DNA of 64,000 nt from JAHEDT01 sp963825615 (GCA_963825615.1 CAWGTV010000001.1:682001-746000); one strand, 5' to 3'. Positions 25,072 to 34,475 are shown, counted from the first letter of the stretch. Program-made: numbers and translations. Notes: generated by a model from the sequence alone, not told the origin.

Positions 25072-26382
25072 TTATCCGCGACGGCCCTTGATGCTCACAC
25101 CCTTCATGAAGCCTTCATAGGAGCGCGAAATCAAGTGGGCTTCAATCTGCGAAGCCGTGTCCAGACCAACGCCGACAACGATCAGCAGCGACGTCCCGCC
25201 AAAGAAGAAGGGGACATTGAACTGGCCAATCAGAAGCGTCGGCAGAACGCAGACTGCTGATATGTAAATCGCACCGGCAAAAGTCAGGCGGCCCAAAACG
25301 GTGTCAAGATAATCGGAAGTTGCCTTACCAGGACGAACACCGGGGACATACCCCCCCTGGCGCTTGATATTATCGGCCACATCAACCGGGTTAAAGGTTA
25401 CAGCCGTGTAGAAGTAGCAGAAGAAGACAATAAAAGCGACATAAAAAACGTTATACAGCCAGTGCGCCGGTGTCATCATCGAGGCAAAGGTCTGGACCCA
25501 CGGCACATCGACAAAGTTGGCGACCGTGCTGGGGAACATGATGATCGAACTGGCGAAGATCGGCGGGATGACGCCGCTCATATTGATCTTCAGCGGCAGA
25601 TGACTGCTCTGACCGCCCATATTGCGGGCACCGACTACACGTTTTGCATAATGAATCGGCACGCGGCGCTGGGCACGTTCAATGAAGATAATGGCCATGA
25701 CGACAGCAACCATAACGATCATGATAATCAACATAACGGTGAACGACATCGCGCCCGTTTTCAGCAGACGGATACTGTTGACCAATGCAGCAGGCATGTT
25801 GGCAACAATACCGGCAAAGATGATCAACGAGATGCCGTTGCCGATTCCTCTCTCGGTGATCTGCTCGCCCAGCCACATGATAAATGCAGTGCCCGCAGTC
25901 AGAGTAATAACCGTCAGGAGAATGAACCCGACCCCTTGCACGGCGACCACCGGTTCACCCGCCGGGCCACGCATAGTCTGCAAACCGACAGCAATGCCGG
26001 CACCCTGAACGATCGACAGGAGGACCGTGCCGTAGCGCGTCCACTTGGTCATGGTCTTGCGACCTTGCTCGCCTTCTTTCGATAAGCGCTCGACCGGTTC
26101 GAATACAACCGTCAGCAGCTGCATGATGATCGAGGCGCTGATGTAAGGCATGATGCCCAAGGCAAAGACCGTCATGCGCTCCAGGGCGCCACCGGTGAAG
26201 GCACTGACCAAACCGAGCAACGTTCCCTGGGCCCCTTCGAAAAACTGGGCGAGAACGGCGCGATCGACACCCGGGATCGGTACATGACAACCGACCCGGT
26301 AGACGACGAGCATGCCGAGGGTAAAGAGAATCCTACGGCGCAGCTCAGGGATGCTGAAGATATTTTGGATTTTGGCTAGCAA
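25072..26382 (-). CDS. secY: Protein translocase subunit SecY
   Basis: A 436-residue channel protein with about ten membrane helices; SecY signatures include HVPIPGVDRAVLAQF near the N-terminus and the plug/pore segments. The cytoplasmic loop FIERAQRRVPIHYAKRVVG contacts ribosomes and SecA. It is packed against rplO (1 base) as in other spc operons. SecE is encoded at 51219. Confidence 0.98.
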   Translation of the reverse strand: MLAKIQNIFSIPELRRRILFTLGMLVVYRVGCHVPIPGVDRAVLAQFFEGAQGTLLGLVSAFTGGALERMTVFALGIMPYISASIIMQLLTVVFEPVERLSKEGEQGRKTMTKWTRYGTVLLSIVQGAGIAVGLQTMRGPAGEPVVAVQGVGFILLTVITLTAGTAFIMWLGEQITERGIGNGISLIIFAGIVANMPAALVNSIRLLKTGAMSFTVMLIIMIVMVAVVMAIIFIERAQRRVPIHYAKRVVGARNMGGQSSHLPLKINMSGVIPPIFASSIIMFPSTVANFVDVPWVQTFASMMTPAHWLYNVFYVAFIVFFCYFYTAVTFNPVDVADNIKRQGGYVPGVRPGKATSDYLDTVLGRLTFAGAIYISAVCVLPTLLIGQFNVPFFFGGTSLLIVVGVGLDTASQIEAHLISRSYEGFMKGVSIKGRRG

Positions 26383-26383
26383 C

Positions 26384-26824
26384 TTAAAGAACCTCGACAG
26401 TACCGCCGGCGGCCTCGATCTTGGCCTGGGCAGATTTACTGAATTTGTGTGCTTTAACCGTCAGGGCTTTGGACAGGTCGCCATCGCCGAGAATTTTGAT
26501 GCCATCCTTAAGCTGGCCAACCAGGCCGGCTTTGCCAAGCGTTTCGAGATCAACGACGCTGCCGGCATCGAACAGCTCCAGGTCACGAAGATTGACCAGA
26601 GAATAGACCTTGCGGCTCAGCGGCGTAAATCCACGCTTGGGCAAGCGTCTCTGCAGTGGCATCTGTCCACCTTCGAAGCCGGGCTTGATGCTGCCGCCGG
26701 AACGGGCCTTCTGACCCTTGTGCCCTTTGCCGGAGGTCTTGCCGAGTCCGGAACCGTGACCGCGACCTAACCGTTTTCTACTATGCGTCGAACCGTATGA
26801 CGGTTGCAGATTACTTAAATCCAT
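26384..26824 (-). CDS. rplO: 50S ribosomal protein L15
   Basis: 146 residues with the Gly-rich RNA-binding N-terminus (RLGRGHGSGLGKTSGKGHKG) and the late KVKAHKFS-like segment. It precedes secY, the conserved spc order. Confidence 0.98.
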   Translation of the reverse strand: MDLSNLQPSYGSTHSRKRLGRGHGSGLGKTSGKGHKGQKARSGGSIKPGFEGGQMPLQRRLPKRGFTPLSRKVYSLVNLRDLELFDAGSVVDLETLGKAGLVGQLKDGIKILGDGDLSKALTVKAHKFSKSAQAKIEAAGGTVEVL

Positions 26825-26841
26825 GGTTGATTTCCTTGCGA

Positions 26842-27018
26842 TTAATCTTCAACAGTGACCATGTGGTTGACCTTGTTGATCATACCGCGAATCTCGGGCG
26901 TATCCTTCAGTACCACCGTCTGGTGAAGACGACGCAGACCCAGCCCATTGAGCACCTTGGTGAAATATTTGTTGCGGCCGATGCCGCTACGCTTAAGAGT
27001 TACCTTGATTTCAGACAT
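26842..27018 (-). CDS. rpmD: 50S ribosomal protein L30
   Basis: A 58-residue protein read from the ATG at 27016-27018: MSEIKVTLKRSGIGRN, then LRRLHQTVVLKDTPEIRGM. Size and sequence are those of short bacterial L30. It lies between rpsE and rplO. Confidence 0.96.
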   Translation of the reverse strand: MSEIKVTLKRSGIGRNKYFTKVLNGLGLRRLHQTVVLKDTPEIRGMINKVNHMVTVED

Positions 27019-27032
27019 TTTTCGCTCCCGTC

Positions 27033-27539
27033 TCAGGCCTTATCTTCCGAGCTGTTTTCCCCAAGACCACGTCTGGCACGCATCTCTTCCGGGCTGCGCA
27101 GCTGCTGCAGCGCCCGGATAGTTGCCTTGACAACATTGTGCGGGTTATTCGAGCCAAGACACTTCGAGAGGATGTCGCTGATCCCGGCGACCTCGAGAAT
27201 GGCACGGGCGGCACCACCGGCGATGACTCCGGTACCGGCAGACGCCGGCTTGAGCAGGACCTTGCCTGCGCCGAACTTGCCGAGAACGTCGTAAGGGATG
27301 GTCGTTCCCTGAATAGGCACAGAGATCATGCTCTTCTTGGCCTTTTCGACACCCTTGCGGATTGCCTCGGGAACCTCTTTGGCCTTGCCAAGACCGTATC
27401 CAACCTTGCCACTGCCGTCACCAACCACAACCAGGGCAGAAAAGCTGAATCGACGACCACCTTTAACAACCTTGGCCGTACGATTGATATGGATAACGCG
27501 ATCGATTAAATTCGTTTCGTTGTTGTCAACGCGTTGCAA
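27033..27539 (-). CDS. rpsE: 30S ribosomal protein S5
   Basis: 168 residues: N-terminal double-stranded RNA-binding domain (RVIHINRTAKVVKGGRRFSF) and the loop GDGSGKVGYGLGKAKEVPEA linked to decoding fidelity, then the S5 C-terminal domain. No resistance-type change is obvious. Confidence 0.98.
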   Translation of the reverse strand: MQRVDNNETNLIDRVIHINRTAKVVKGGRRFSFSALVVVGDGSGKVGYGLGKAKEVPEAIRKGVEKAKKSMISVPIQGTTIPYDVLGKFGAGKVLLKPASAGTGVIAGGAARAILEVAGISDILSKCLGSNNPHNVVKATIRALQQLRSPEEMRARRGLGENSSEDKA

Positions 27540-27558
27540 CGCTCTTCTCCTTTGCCGC

Positions 27559-27936
27559 TCAGAAAGTCAGACCAGCTTCGCGAGCCGCATCGGCCAGGGC
27601 CTTGACACGGCCATGATACAAAAAGCCGTTGCGGTCGAAAACTACCTGTTTGATATCCTTGGCCAAAGCCTTTTCGGCAATCTGCTTACCGACCGCCTTG
27701 GCCGCTTCCACATTGCCGGTGTATTTGACGCTGTCAGCCGTACCCTTTACAGCGGTCGATGCCGCGACCAGGGTCTTGCCGGTAACATCTTCAATAATCT
27801 GGGCATAGATATGCTTGGAACTACGAAATACGCACAAGCGCGGACGCTCGATACTGCCAGCAACCTTTTTACGCACTCTCACCTGACGCTTTTTGCGGGC
27901 AACCCGCCGTTCTTTCGAGACATTCACGGTTCTCAC
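27559..27936 (-). CDS. rplR: 50S ribosomal protein L18
   Basis: 125 residues from a GTG at 27936, or 122 from the GTG at 27927, which has AGGTGAG upstream and may be the real start. The basic N-terminus is followed by ERPRLCVFRSSKHIYAQII and VVFDRNGFLYHGRVKALAD. L18 binds 5S rRNA. Confidence 0.95.
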   Translation of the reverse strand: MRTVNVSKERRVARKKRQVRVRKKVAGSIERPRLCVFRSSKHIYAQIIEDVTGKTLVAASTAVKGTADSVKYTGNVEAAKAVGKQIAEKALAKDIKQVVFDRNGFLYHGRVKALADAAREAGLTF

Positions 27937-27951
27937 CTCATCCTATTCAGC

Positions 27952-28491
27952 TTACTTCTTACCAGTCTTGCCAGCTTTGCGCAGGATACGCTCTTCAGCA
28001 TACTTGATGCCTTTGCCCTTATAAGGTTCGGGCTCGCGGAAAGAACGGATCTTGGCGGCTGTGGCACCAACCAGCTCCTTGTCGATACCGGAAACGGTAA
28101 TGCGGTTGGCCTTCGTATCGACTTCAGCAGTGATTCCCTTGGGCAGAGGATACTCAACCGGGTGCGAGTAGCCGAGCGACAGGTTCAGTGTTGTCCCTTT
28201 GAGTTCGGCACGATAACCAACCCCGTTGATCTCCAGAACCCTGGAGAAACCTTTGGTCACACCATCCACCATATTGGCAACCAGAGTACGCGACAGACCT
28301 TGCAATGCACTTCCCGACTGCTCCGAGCGAGGTTTCATGGTCACCTGATCAGCGTCCATCTTGACCTCAATCTGGTCGTGGATGGTTCGCTCAAGGCGTC
28401 CTTTGGGCCCTTCGACCTTGACGGTCTGGCCTGCAACAGTCACCTTGACTCCCGATACTATATTTATAGGTTTCTTGCCGATGCGCGACAT
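27952..28491 (-). CDS. rplF: 50S ribosomal protein L6
   Basis: 179 residues, two repeated L6 domains; starts MSRIGKKPI and ends with the signature PEPYKGKGIKYAEE. Located between rpsH and rplR as usual. Confidence 0.98.
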   Translation of the reverse strand: MSRIGKKPINIVSGVKVTVAGQTVKVEGPKGRLERTIHDQIEVKMDADQVTMKPRSEQSGSALQGLSRTLVANMVDGVTKGFSRVLEINGVGYRAELKGTTLNLSLGYSHPVEYPLPKGITAEVDTKANRITVSGIDKELVGATAAKIRSFREPEPYKGKGIKYAEERILRKAGKTGKK

Positions 28492-28528
28492 CTTAATCGA
28501 CTCCTTAAATCAACTTTTTTATCAATGG

Positions 28529-28927
28529 TTACCAGATAGTGCAGATGACTTCGCCGCCGATTTTGGCTTCGCGGGCCGCGACATCATCCATAACACCTTT
28601 GGAAGTCGACAGAATCGCTGCACCCAGACCATTCTTGATGCGGGGGATCTCATCCTGTCCCACGTACACCCGGCGACCAGGCTTCGACACGCGGGTAATT
28701 TCGTGGATGACGGCGCTATTCTGCTCATCGTATTTCAGGTACACTCGCAGAACCCCCTGCAGGTCATCAGAGACCACTTTGAAGTTCTTAATGTAACCGA
28801 GCTCTTTCAACACTTCAGCAATGGCAACCTTCACATTGGACGAAGGGATGTCCAACTTGGGGTGCTGCGCCATGCCTGCATTGCGGATGCGGGTCAACAT
28901 GTCCGCGATCGGATCCGTCATTGCCAT
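28529..28927 (-). CDS. rpsH: 30S ribosomal protein S8
   Basis: 132 residues starting MAMTDPIADMLTRIRNA (a start two codons later, MTDP, is equally possible). The C-terminal STSKGVMDDVAAREAKIGGE is the S8 signature. In E. coli S8 represses the spc operon translationally; whether it does here cannot be seen. Confidence 0.98.
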   Translation of the reverse strand: MAMTDPIADMLTRIRNAGMAQHPKLDIPSSNVKVAIAEVLKELGYIKNFKVVSDDLQGVLRVYLKYDEQNSAVIHEITRVSKPGRRVYVGQDEIPRIKNGLGAAILSTSKGVMDDVAAREAKIGGEVICTIW

Positions 28928-28950
28928 GAATACTGCTCCTTATCGACCGA

Positions 28951-29136
28951 TTACCAGCTGGACTTGGTTACGCCCGGCAGTTTACCTGCAGACGCCAGCT
29001 TGCGCAGACAGATTCTGCACATGTCAAATTTACGATAGTATGCGCGAGGCCGACCACAGATCGGACAGCGGTTATACTTTCTCACCTGGAACTTCTGAGG
29101 CCCTGCGGCCTTATTGCGCATCGATTTCTTTGCCAC
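28951..29136 (-). CDS. rpsN: 30S ribosomal protein S14, zinc-binding short form
   Basis: A 61-residue protein with CPIC and CRIC, the zinc-ribbon form of S14 (also called rpsZ), rather than the long zinc-free form. It begins MAKKSMRNKA and ends GKLPGVTKSSW. Zinc-dependent, C+ ribosomal proteins here also include L36, S4 and L33. Confidence 0.97.
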   Translation of the reverse strand: MAKKSMRNKAAGPQKFQVRKYNRCPICGRPRAYYRKFDMCRICLRKLASAGKLPGVTKSSW

Positions 29137-29148
29137 GAGATTCCTCCG

Positions 29149-29703
29149 CTATGCTGCTACATTCTGCTTCCGGAAAGGCATTCCCATCCCGGCAAGCAGG
29201 GCACGACCTTCTTCATCGGTGCGCGCCGTGGTGACAATCGTCACATTCATACCCTTGATCTTGTCGATTTTTTCAATGTCGATCTCGGGGAAAATTAACT
29301 GCTCGCGAATACCCAAGGTATAGTTGCCGCGGCCGTCAAATGCCTTCGCCGAAACGCCTTTGAAGTCCCGGACGCGGGGCAGGGCGACATTGATCAGACG
29401 ATCAAGAAATTCGTAAGCCCGGTCACGGCGCAGGGTCACCATGACGCCGATCGGCATATCTTCGCGCAGCTTGAACTGGGCGATCGATTTCTTGGCACGG
29501 GTGATAACGGCCTTTTGACCGGTGATACGGGACATTTCCTCGACTGCCGACTCCAGAATCTTGACATTCTGGATCGCCTCACCGAGACCCATATTAACGA
29601 CCACCTTCTCAACGCGCGGCACTTCCATCACGTTCTTGAGCTGCAATTCCTGCATCAACTTCGGAACCAGCTCGTTCTGATATAATTCCTTGAGCCTTGC
29701 CAT
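29149..29703 (-). CDS. rplE: 50S ribosomal protein L5
   Basis: 184 residues starting MARLKELYQNELVPKLMQE, with VEKVVVNMGLGEA and RDFKGVSAKAFDGRGNY. L5 binds 5S rRNA and contacts P-site tRNA. Confidence 0.98.
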   Translation of the reverse strand: MARLKELYQNELVPKLMQELQLKNVMEVPRVEKVVVNMGLGEAIQNVKILESAVEEMSRITGQKAVITRAKKSIAQFKLREDMPIGVMVTLRRDRAYEFLDRLINVALPRVRDFKGVSAKAFDGRGNYTLGIREQLIFPEIDIEKIDKIKGMNVTIVTTARTDEEGRALLAGMGMPFRKQNVAA

Positions 29704-29714
29704 GAAAAACTCCG

Positions 29715-30044
29715 TTAATTATTCACGATCTCGTTGCACTTCTTGCAGAAGCGGACCTTGCTGCCGTCCTCGAGAGCCCTGATGCCGGTGCGGACCGGCT
29801 TTTTGCAGCCCTCGCACAACAGTTGGACGTTGGAGATTGCGATCGGCGCTTCCTTTTCAATGATCCCGCCCTCGTTATTGGTACGAGAGGGGCGCGTATG
29901 ACGCTTGATCAGGTTGAGGTTTTCCACCAGAACCCGGCCTTTATCGGGGATAACGCGCAAGATCTTGCCGCTTTTACCCTTGTCTTTCCCGGCCACGATC
30001 ATGACCAGGTCATCTTTTTTTACATGGAGTTTTGTGACTGCCAT
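29715..30044 (-). CDS. rplX: 50S ribosomal protein L24
   Basis: 109 residues; KOW motif near the N-terminus (VMIVAGKDKGKSGKIL) and a C-terminal CEGC...CKKC pair suggesting a zinc site. L24 initiates 50S assembly. Confidence 0.97.
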   Translation of the reverse strand: MAVTKLHVKKDDLVMIVAGKDKGKSGKILRVIPDKGRVLVENLNLIKRHTRPSRTNNEGGIIEKEAPIAISNVQLLCEGCKKPVRTGIRALEDGSKVRFCKKCNEIVNN

Positions 30045-30063
30045 GGCTCTTTACTCCCAGCGC

Positions 30064-30432
30064 TTAAAGGACCTCAGGGGCCAGTGAAACAATTTTCATA
30101 AACCGCTTGGCACGCAATTCACGAGCAACGGGCCCGAAGATACGTGTGCCGACCGGTTCTCCGGCAGCGTTGACAACAACTGCGGAGTTAGAGTCAAAAC
30201 GGATATAAGAACCATCGGGGCGGTTCACCTCTTTTGCGGTACGCACGATCACAGCCCGCACGACATCACCCTTCTTTACCTTCGAATTGGGCATCGCCTC
30301 TTTTACGGAACAGATGATAATGTCACCGATACCTGCATATTTGCGCTTGGACCCGCCAAGGACCTTAATGCAGCAGAGTTTCCGGGCTCCGGAATTGTCT
30401 GCGACAGTAAGTGTTGTCTGCATCTGAATCAT
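30064..30432 (-). CDS. rplN: 50S ribosomal protein L14
   Basis: 122 residues, MIQMQTTLTVADNSGARKL start and the signature AVIVRTAKEVNRPDGSYI. Typical length; starts 12 bases after rpsQ. Confidence 0.98.
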   Translation of the reverse strand: MIQMQTTLTVADNSGARKLCCIKVLGGSKRKYAGIGDIIICSVKEAMPNSKVKKGDVVRAVIVRTAKEVNRPDGSYIRFDSNSAVVVNAAGEPVGTRIFGPVARELRAKRFMKIVSLAPEVL

Positions 30433-30444
30433 TGCCAGTTTCTC

Positions 30445-30711
30445 CTAAACGCTGACGTGCTTCTCGAGAATTTCACGAACCCGCCACCGCTTGTCCTTTG
30501 ACAGAGGCCGCGATTCAACAATCAACACCTTGTCCCCTGCAGCACATGCATTCTGCTCATCATGGGCCTTACAGGTAACGCGACGCTTGATATATTTCTT
30601 GTAAACCGGGTGTTTAACGATGTCGTCGACCTTGACAACCACGGTCTTGTCCATCTTGTCGCTTACCACGACCCCGACACGTACTTTCCTGTTACCACGT
30701 TCTTTCGTCAT
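30445..30711 (-). CDS. rpsQ: 30S ribosomal protein S17
   Basis: 88 residues; VGVVVSDKMDKTVVVKVD and VLIVESRPLSKDKRWRVRE are S17 signatures. S17 binds 16S helix 11. Confidence 0.98.
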   Translation of the reverse strand: MTKERGNRKVRVGVVVSDKMDKTVVVKVDDIVKHPVYKKYIKRRVTCKAHDEQNACAAGDKVLIVESRPLSKDKRWRVREILEKHVSV

Positions 30712-30732
30712 TGCCGTCCTCGTTCGATCTGA

Positions 30733-30921
30733 TTAGCTGCGCTTCTGTTGCAGCGCAGTTTTGATCCTGGCAATTTCCTTGCGTACCTTGGGGATACGCG
30801 AGGTGTTTTCCAGATGACCGGTGTGCAGTTGAAACTTCAGGTTGAACAGTTCCTGGTTCAGGCCTGCAACCGCTTCGTTAAGTTCTTCGACTGTCTTGTT
30901 GCGCATTTCCTCAGGCTTCAT
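30733..30921 (-). CDS. rpmC: 50S ribosomal protein L29
   Basis: 62 residues. The ATG at 30921 (MKPEEMRNKTVEEL) is chosen because GAGGAGG lies 6 bases upstream; the start overlaps the rplP end by 11 bases. The helical ELFNLKFQLHTGHLENTSR is characteristic. L29 lies beside the exit tunnel. Confidence 0.97.
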   Translation of the reverse strand: MKPEEMRNKTVEELNEAVAGLNQELFNLKFQLHTGHLENTSRIPKVRKEIARIKTALQQKRS

Positions 30922-31336
30922 GACCGACCTCCTCACGAACCACGAGCTTGGTCTTCATTGGCAGCTTGTGAGCGGCCAAGCGAAATGCCTCGCGTGCGGT
31001 GTCCTCGTCAACACCCTGCATTTCATACAGCATCATACCCGGACGCACTACACAGACCCAGCTGTCAGGAGAGCCCTTGCCTTTACCCATACGAGTCTCG
31101 GCCGGCTTGCGGGTCAGCGACTTGTCGGGGAAAGCACGAATCCAGATCTGCCCGCCACGTTTGATGTAACGCGTCATGGCACGACGGGCGGCTTCAATCT
31201 GCCGCGCGGACAGCCAGCCGCACTCCAGAGCCTGCAGACCGAAATCTCCAAAGTTCAGGTCCGTACCGCCACGCGCGGCACCTTTCATGCGACCTTTGAA
31301 CTGTTTTCTATGCTTAACCTTTTTAGGCATCAACAT
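30911..31336 (-). CDS. rplP: 50S ribosomal protein L16
   Basis: 141 residues starting MLMPKKVKHRKQFKGRMKG; IWIRAFPDKSLTRKPAETRMG is the L16 signature. It contacts the A-site tRNA elbow. Its 3' end contains the start and ribosome site of rpmC. Confidence 0.98.
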   Translation of the reverse strand: MLMPKKVKHRKQFKGRMKGAARGGTDLNFGDFGLQALECGWLSARQIEAARRAMTRYIKRGGQIWIRAFPDKSLTRKPAETRMGKGKGSPDSWVCVVRPGMMLYEMQGVDEDTAREAFRLAAHKLPMKTKLVVREEVGHEA

Positions 31337-31361
31337 GGCGAATAAACTCCTGATCGGTTAC

Positions 31362-32009
31362 TTATTGCTGCTGGCGATCCTTGTTACCCAGGATCTCGCC
31401 CTTGAAAATAAGGACCTTAACGCCGATGATGCCGTACGTCGTTTTGGCTTCGGCGAATCCGTAATCAATATCGGCACGCAGGGTGTGCAACGGCACGCGA
31501 CCTTCCCGGTACCATTCGCGGCGACTCATCTCGGCGCCGCCGAGACGACCGGAACATTCGATCTTGATCCCCTCGGCGCCAAACTTCAGCGCCTGGCTGA
31601 CGGCCTTCTTCATTGCCCGGCGGAAAGCAACGCGGCGAACCAGCTGCAGAGCCACATTCTCAGCAACCAACTGGGCATCAATCTCAGGCTTGCGAACTTC
31701 CTGGATATTGATGAAGACCTCTTTATCAGTCAGCTTGGCCAGCTCCTTTTTCAGGACTTCTACTTCGGAGCCTTTCTTGCCGATGATAATGCCGGGGCGG
31801 GCAGCAAAGATATTGATCTTGGCCTTACCGGCGGCACGCTCGATCTCGACCTTGGAGATGCCGGCATGGTGCAGACGCTCTTTCAGGTAATGACGCAGCT
31901 TGATGTCCTCGTGGAGCAGCTGAGCATAATCTTTTTCAGCGTACCAGTTGGATTCCCATGTACGAATTACGCCTAGGCGAAACCCTATTGGATGAACTTT
32001 CTGACCCAA
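31362..32009 (-). CDS. rpsC: 30S ribosomal protein S3
   Basis: 215 residues: KH domain with GIIIGKKGSEVEVLKK, and the C-terminal GAEGIKIECSGRLGGAEMSR. Part of the mRNA entry helicase ring. Confidence 0.98.
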   Translation of the reverse strand: MGQKVHPIGFRLGVIRTWESNWYAEKDYAQLLHEDIKLRHYLKERLHHAGISKVEIERAAGKAKINIFAARPGIIIGKKGSEVEVLKKELAKLTDKEVFINIQEVRKPEIDAQLVAENVALQLVRRVAFRRAMKKAVSQALKFGAEGIKIECSGRLGGAEMSRREWYREGRVPLHTLRADIDYGFAEAKTTYGIIGVKVLIFKGEILGNKDRQQQ

Positions 32010-32029
32010 AACAACACCTCCTCAGGTGG

Positions 32030-32362
32030 TTACTTCTCGTCCAGAACCACCGTAATGTGGCTGGTCGGCTTACGAATTTTCGTCGCCCGGCCTTGAGCGC
32101 GCGGCATGAAGCGCTTGAGGGCAGGACCCTGATCAACAAACACCGCTTTGACAAAGAGCCGGTCAACATCCGATACGCCCTTCTGCTCGGCATTGGCAAC
32201 CGCCGAACGCACCAGCTTGGCAACGACATCTGCCGGGCGCTGAGGCGAAAACTTCAAGATGTTAAGGGCTTCCTGAACCGCCTTGCCGCGGACCATATCC
32301 ACAACCAGGCGGGTTTTTCGAGGCGACAGGCGAGCAAATTTTAGTTTCGCACTAGCTTCCAT
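32030..32362 (-). CDS. rplV: 50S ribosomal protein L22
   Basis: 110 residues; LSPRKTRLVVDMVRGK and the tunnel beta-hairpin PRAQGRATKIRKPTSHI are intact. Macrolide-resistance deletions are not evident in the hairpin. Confidence 0.98.
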   Translation of the reverse strand: MEASAKLKFARLSPRKTRLVVDMVRGKAVQEALNILKFSPQRPADVVAKLVRSAVANAEQKGVSDVDRLFVKAVFVDQGPALKRFMPRAQGRATKIRKPTSHITVVLDEK

Positions 32363-32387
32363 GTGCTGGTACTCCCTCAGCTAACGA

Positions 32388-32663
32388 TTACTTCTTCTTT
32401 TTCTTGTCCGAACCATGGCCATAGTAAGTTCTGGTCGGAGCAAATTCACCAAGTTTATGGCCGACCATGTTCTCGGACACAAACACCGGGATGAACTTTT
32501 TGCCATTGTGCACGGCAAAGGTCATACCAACAAAATCAGGCAGGATCGTGGACCGCCGCGACCAGGTCTTGATGACCTTGTGGGCTCCACTATCGCCAAT
32601 ATTTTCGACTTTGCGCAACAGGCTCCCCTCAATGTAGGGCCCCTTTTTAACTGATCTCGCCAC
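32388..32663 (-). CDS. rpsS: 30S ribosomal protein S19
   Basis: 91 residues, MARSVKKGPYIEGSLL start and TWSRRSTILPDFVGMTFAVH core with a Lys-rich tail. It sits between rplB and rplV. Confidence 0.98.
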   Translation of the reverse strand: MARSVKKGPYIEGSLLRKVENIGDSGAHKVIKTWSRRSTILPDFVGMTFAVHNGKKFIPVFVSENMVGHKLGEFAPTRTYYGHGSDKKKKK

Positions 32664-32681
32664 GGTCGTCTCCTCTTCTCA

Positions 32682-33506
32682 TTACTTGGTGCGACGGCGG
32701 ACAATAAAGCGATCCGTCCGCTTGTTTGAACGCGTCTTGTAACCCTTGGTCGGGATACCCCAGGGGGTTACAGGGTGACGGCCACCCGAACTCTTGCCTT
32801 CACCACCGCCATGGGGATGATCAACCGGGTTCATAGCAACACCGCGAGATTGCGGACGCTTGCCAAGCCAGCGGTTACGGCCGGCCTTGCCGATCTTGAC
32901 GTTCTCGTGGTCGGTATTGCCTACCTGGCCGATCGTTGCGCAACAGTCTTGCAGGACCAGCCGAACCTCACCGGAAGGCAGGCGCAGCTGAGCGTACTTG
33001 CCATCCTTGGCTGCGAGCATGGCGTAGGTCCCTGCGCTGCGTGCCAACTGACCGCCTTTGCCGATTCTGAGCTCCACATTATGAATCCAGGTACCAAGAG
33101 GAATCGAGCGAATCGGCAGGGCATTGCCGGGAACGATGTCGGCGGTCTCGCTAGCGATAATGACATCACCAACCTTAATGCCCACCGGGGCCAGGATATA
33201 ACGCTTCTCGCCGTCTACATAGTTCAGCAGGGCAATGCGTGCAGAGCGGTTCGGGTCGTATTCGACCGTCACGACCTTGGCCGAGATTTCACGCTTGTCA
33301 CGCTTGAAATCTATGATCCGGTACTTGCGCTTGTGGCCACCACCGGTATGCCGTTTCGTGATCCGGCCCGAGTTGTTACGACCACCAGACTTCGTCAACG
33401 GTGCCAGAAGAGACTTTTCCGGAGTTGAAGTCGTGATTTCCTCGAAAGTCGAGGCGGTCATATGACGGCGACCCGCCGATGTCGGTTTAAACTTTTTGAT
33501 CCCCAT
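32682..33506 (-). CDS. rplB: 50S ribosomal protein L2
   Basis: 274 residues; MGIKKFKPTSAGRRHMT start, and the C-terminal PVDHPHGGGEGKSSGGRHP loop with the catalytic-site-near histidine. It is essential for peptidyl-transferase assembly. Confidence 0.98.
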   Translation of the reverse strand: MGIKKFKPTSAGRRHMTASTFEEITTSTPEKSLLAPLTKSGGRNNSGRITKRHTGGGHKRKYRIIDFKRDKREISAKVVTVEYDPNRSARIALLNYVDGEKRYILAPVGIKVGDVIIASETADIVPGNALPIRSIPLGTWIHNVELRIGKGGQLARSAGTYAMLAAKDGKYAQLRLPSGEVRLVLQDCCATIGQVGNTDHENVKIGKAGRNRWLGKRPQSRGVAMNPVDHPHGGGEGKSSGGRHPVTPWGIPTKGYKTRSNKRTDRFIVRRRTK

Positions 33507-33539
33507 TATTGCTACTCCGTCAGATGGATATCAATCTTA

Positions 33540-33824
33540 CTACACACCAAAGAAATCGATGGTGCCTTTCGCCAAGGTCACATACGCTTTTTTGACATTG
33601 GAACGTTTGCCAAAATTGCGACCCGAGCGCTTAACTTTGCCGGCGACAACCATGGTGCGCACATCCTGCACCTTGACGTCGAAAGCGCGTTCAATAGCCT
33701 GTTTGATCTCAACCTTGTTGCTGTTCATGGCAACTTCGAAAGAAACGACGTTGCCGGTCTCTTTCATCAGGTTGGATTTTTCCGTAACCAGGGGCTTCCT
33801 GATAATCTGATGTATAGGCTTCAT
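33540..33824 (-). CDS. rplW: 50S ribosomal protein L23
   Basis: 94 residues, starting MKPIHQIIRKPLVTEKSN; docking site for trigger factor and SRP at the tunnel exit. Its ATG overlaps the rplD stop by 4 bases. Confidence 0.98.
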   Translation of the reverse strand: MKPIHQIIRKPLVTEKSNLMKETGNVVSFEVAMNSNKVEIKQAIERAFDVKVQDVRTMVVAGKVKRSGRNFGKRSNVKKAYVTLAKGTIDFFGV

Positions 33825-34444
33825 TTTGTCAGGGCTCCTTCAATCTGGTCGATGGCGGCTTCAGTCATAACCAGGTTAGGATACTTCAGGATGTCGTAAA
33901 CATTGACACCTTCGGCACGCAGGACTTTAACAAAAGGCAGATTGCGCGCGGAAAGCTCTAGGTTGGTGTTTACGCCATCAACCACGATCAGAGCCTTCTT
34001 CAGCTCGAAGCGGTCCAGGACTGCCGCAAAATTCTTGGTGCTGATCTGCTCGAGATCCAAGGCATTGACGACTGTCATGCTCTCGTTCTTGAAACGAACC
34101 GACAGGGCGCTGCGCAGTGCGGACTGCTTGACCTTGCGATTCAGCTTGAATTTGTAGTCACGCGGGGCAGGCCCGTGGACCACACCGCCGCCAACGTGGT
34201 TGGGTGCAGTCGGCGTACCCTGACGAGCGTTGCCTGTACCCTTCTGCTTGTAAGGCTTCCTACCACCACCGCGAACTTCACCACGGCCCTTGATTTTGGC
34301 AGTCCCCTGGCGACGGGCCGCCAACTGGTAACGGACCATATCGTGCAGCAGGTAACTCTTGACATCGGCGTTGAACACCTCGTCAACCAATTCCCGCTCA
34401 GAAACCTGCTTGCGGTTCATATCAAATACAGCAATCTTTGCCAT
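33821..34444 (-). CDS. rplD: 50S ribosomal protein L4
   Basis: 207 residues; the tunnel loop KGTGNARQGTPTAPNHVGG is intact. In E. coli L4 regulates the S10 operon by attenuation; no such leader is evident here upstream of rpsJ, where tufA is only 13 bases away. Confidence 0.98.
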   Translation of the reverse strand: MAKIAVFDMNRKQVSERELVDEVFNADVKSYLLHDMVRYQLAARRQGTAKIKGRGEVRGGGRKPYKQKGTGNARQGTPTAPNHVGGGVVHGPAPRDYKFKLNRKVKQSALRSALSVRFKNESMTVVNALDLEQISTKNFAAVLDRFELKKALIVVDGVNTNLELSARNLPFVKVLRAEGVNVYDILKYPNLVMTEAAIDQIEGALTK

Positions 34445-34475
34445 AACTAAACTCCGGCACTCAATCTTGTATTAA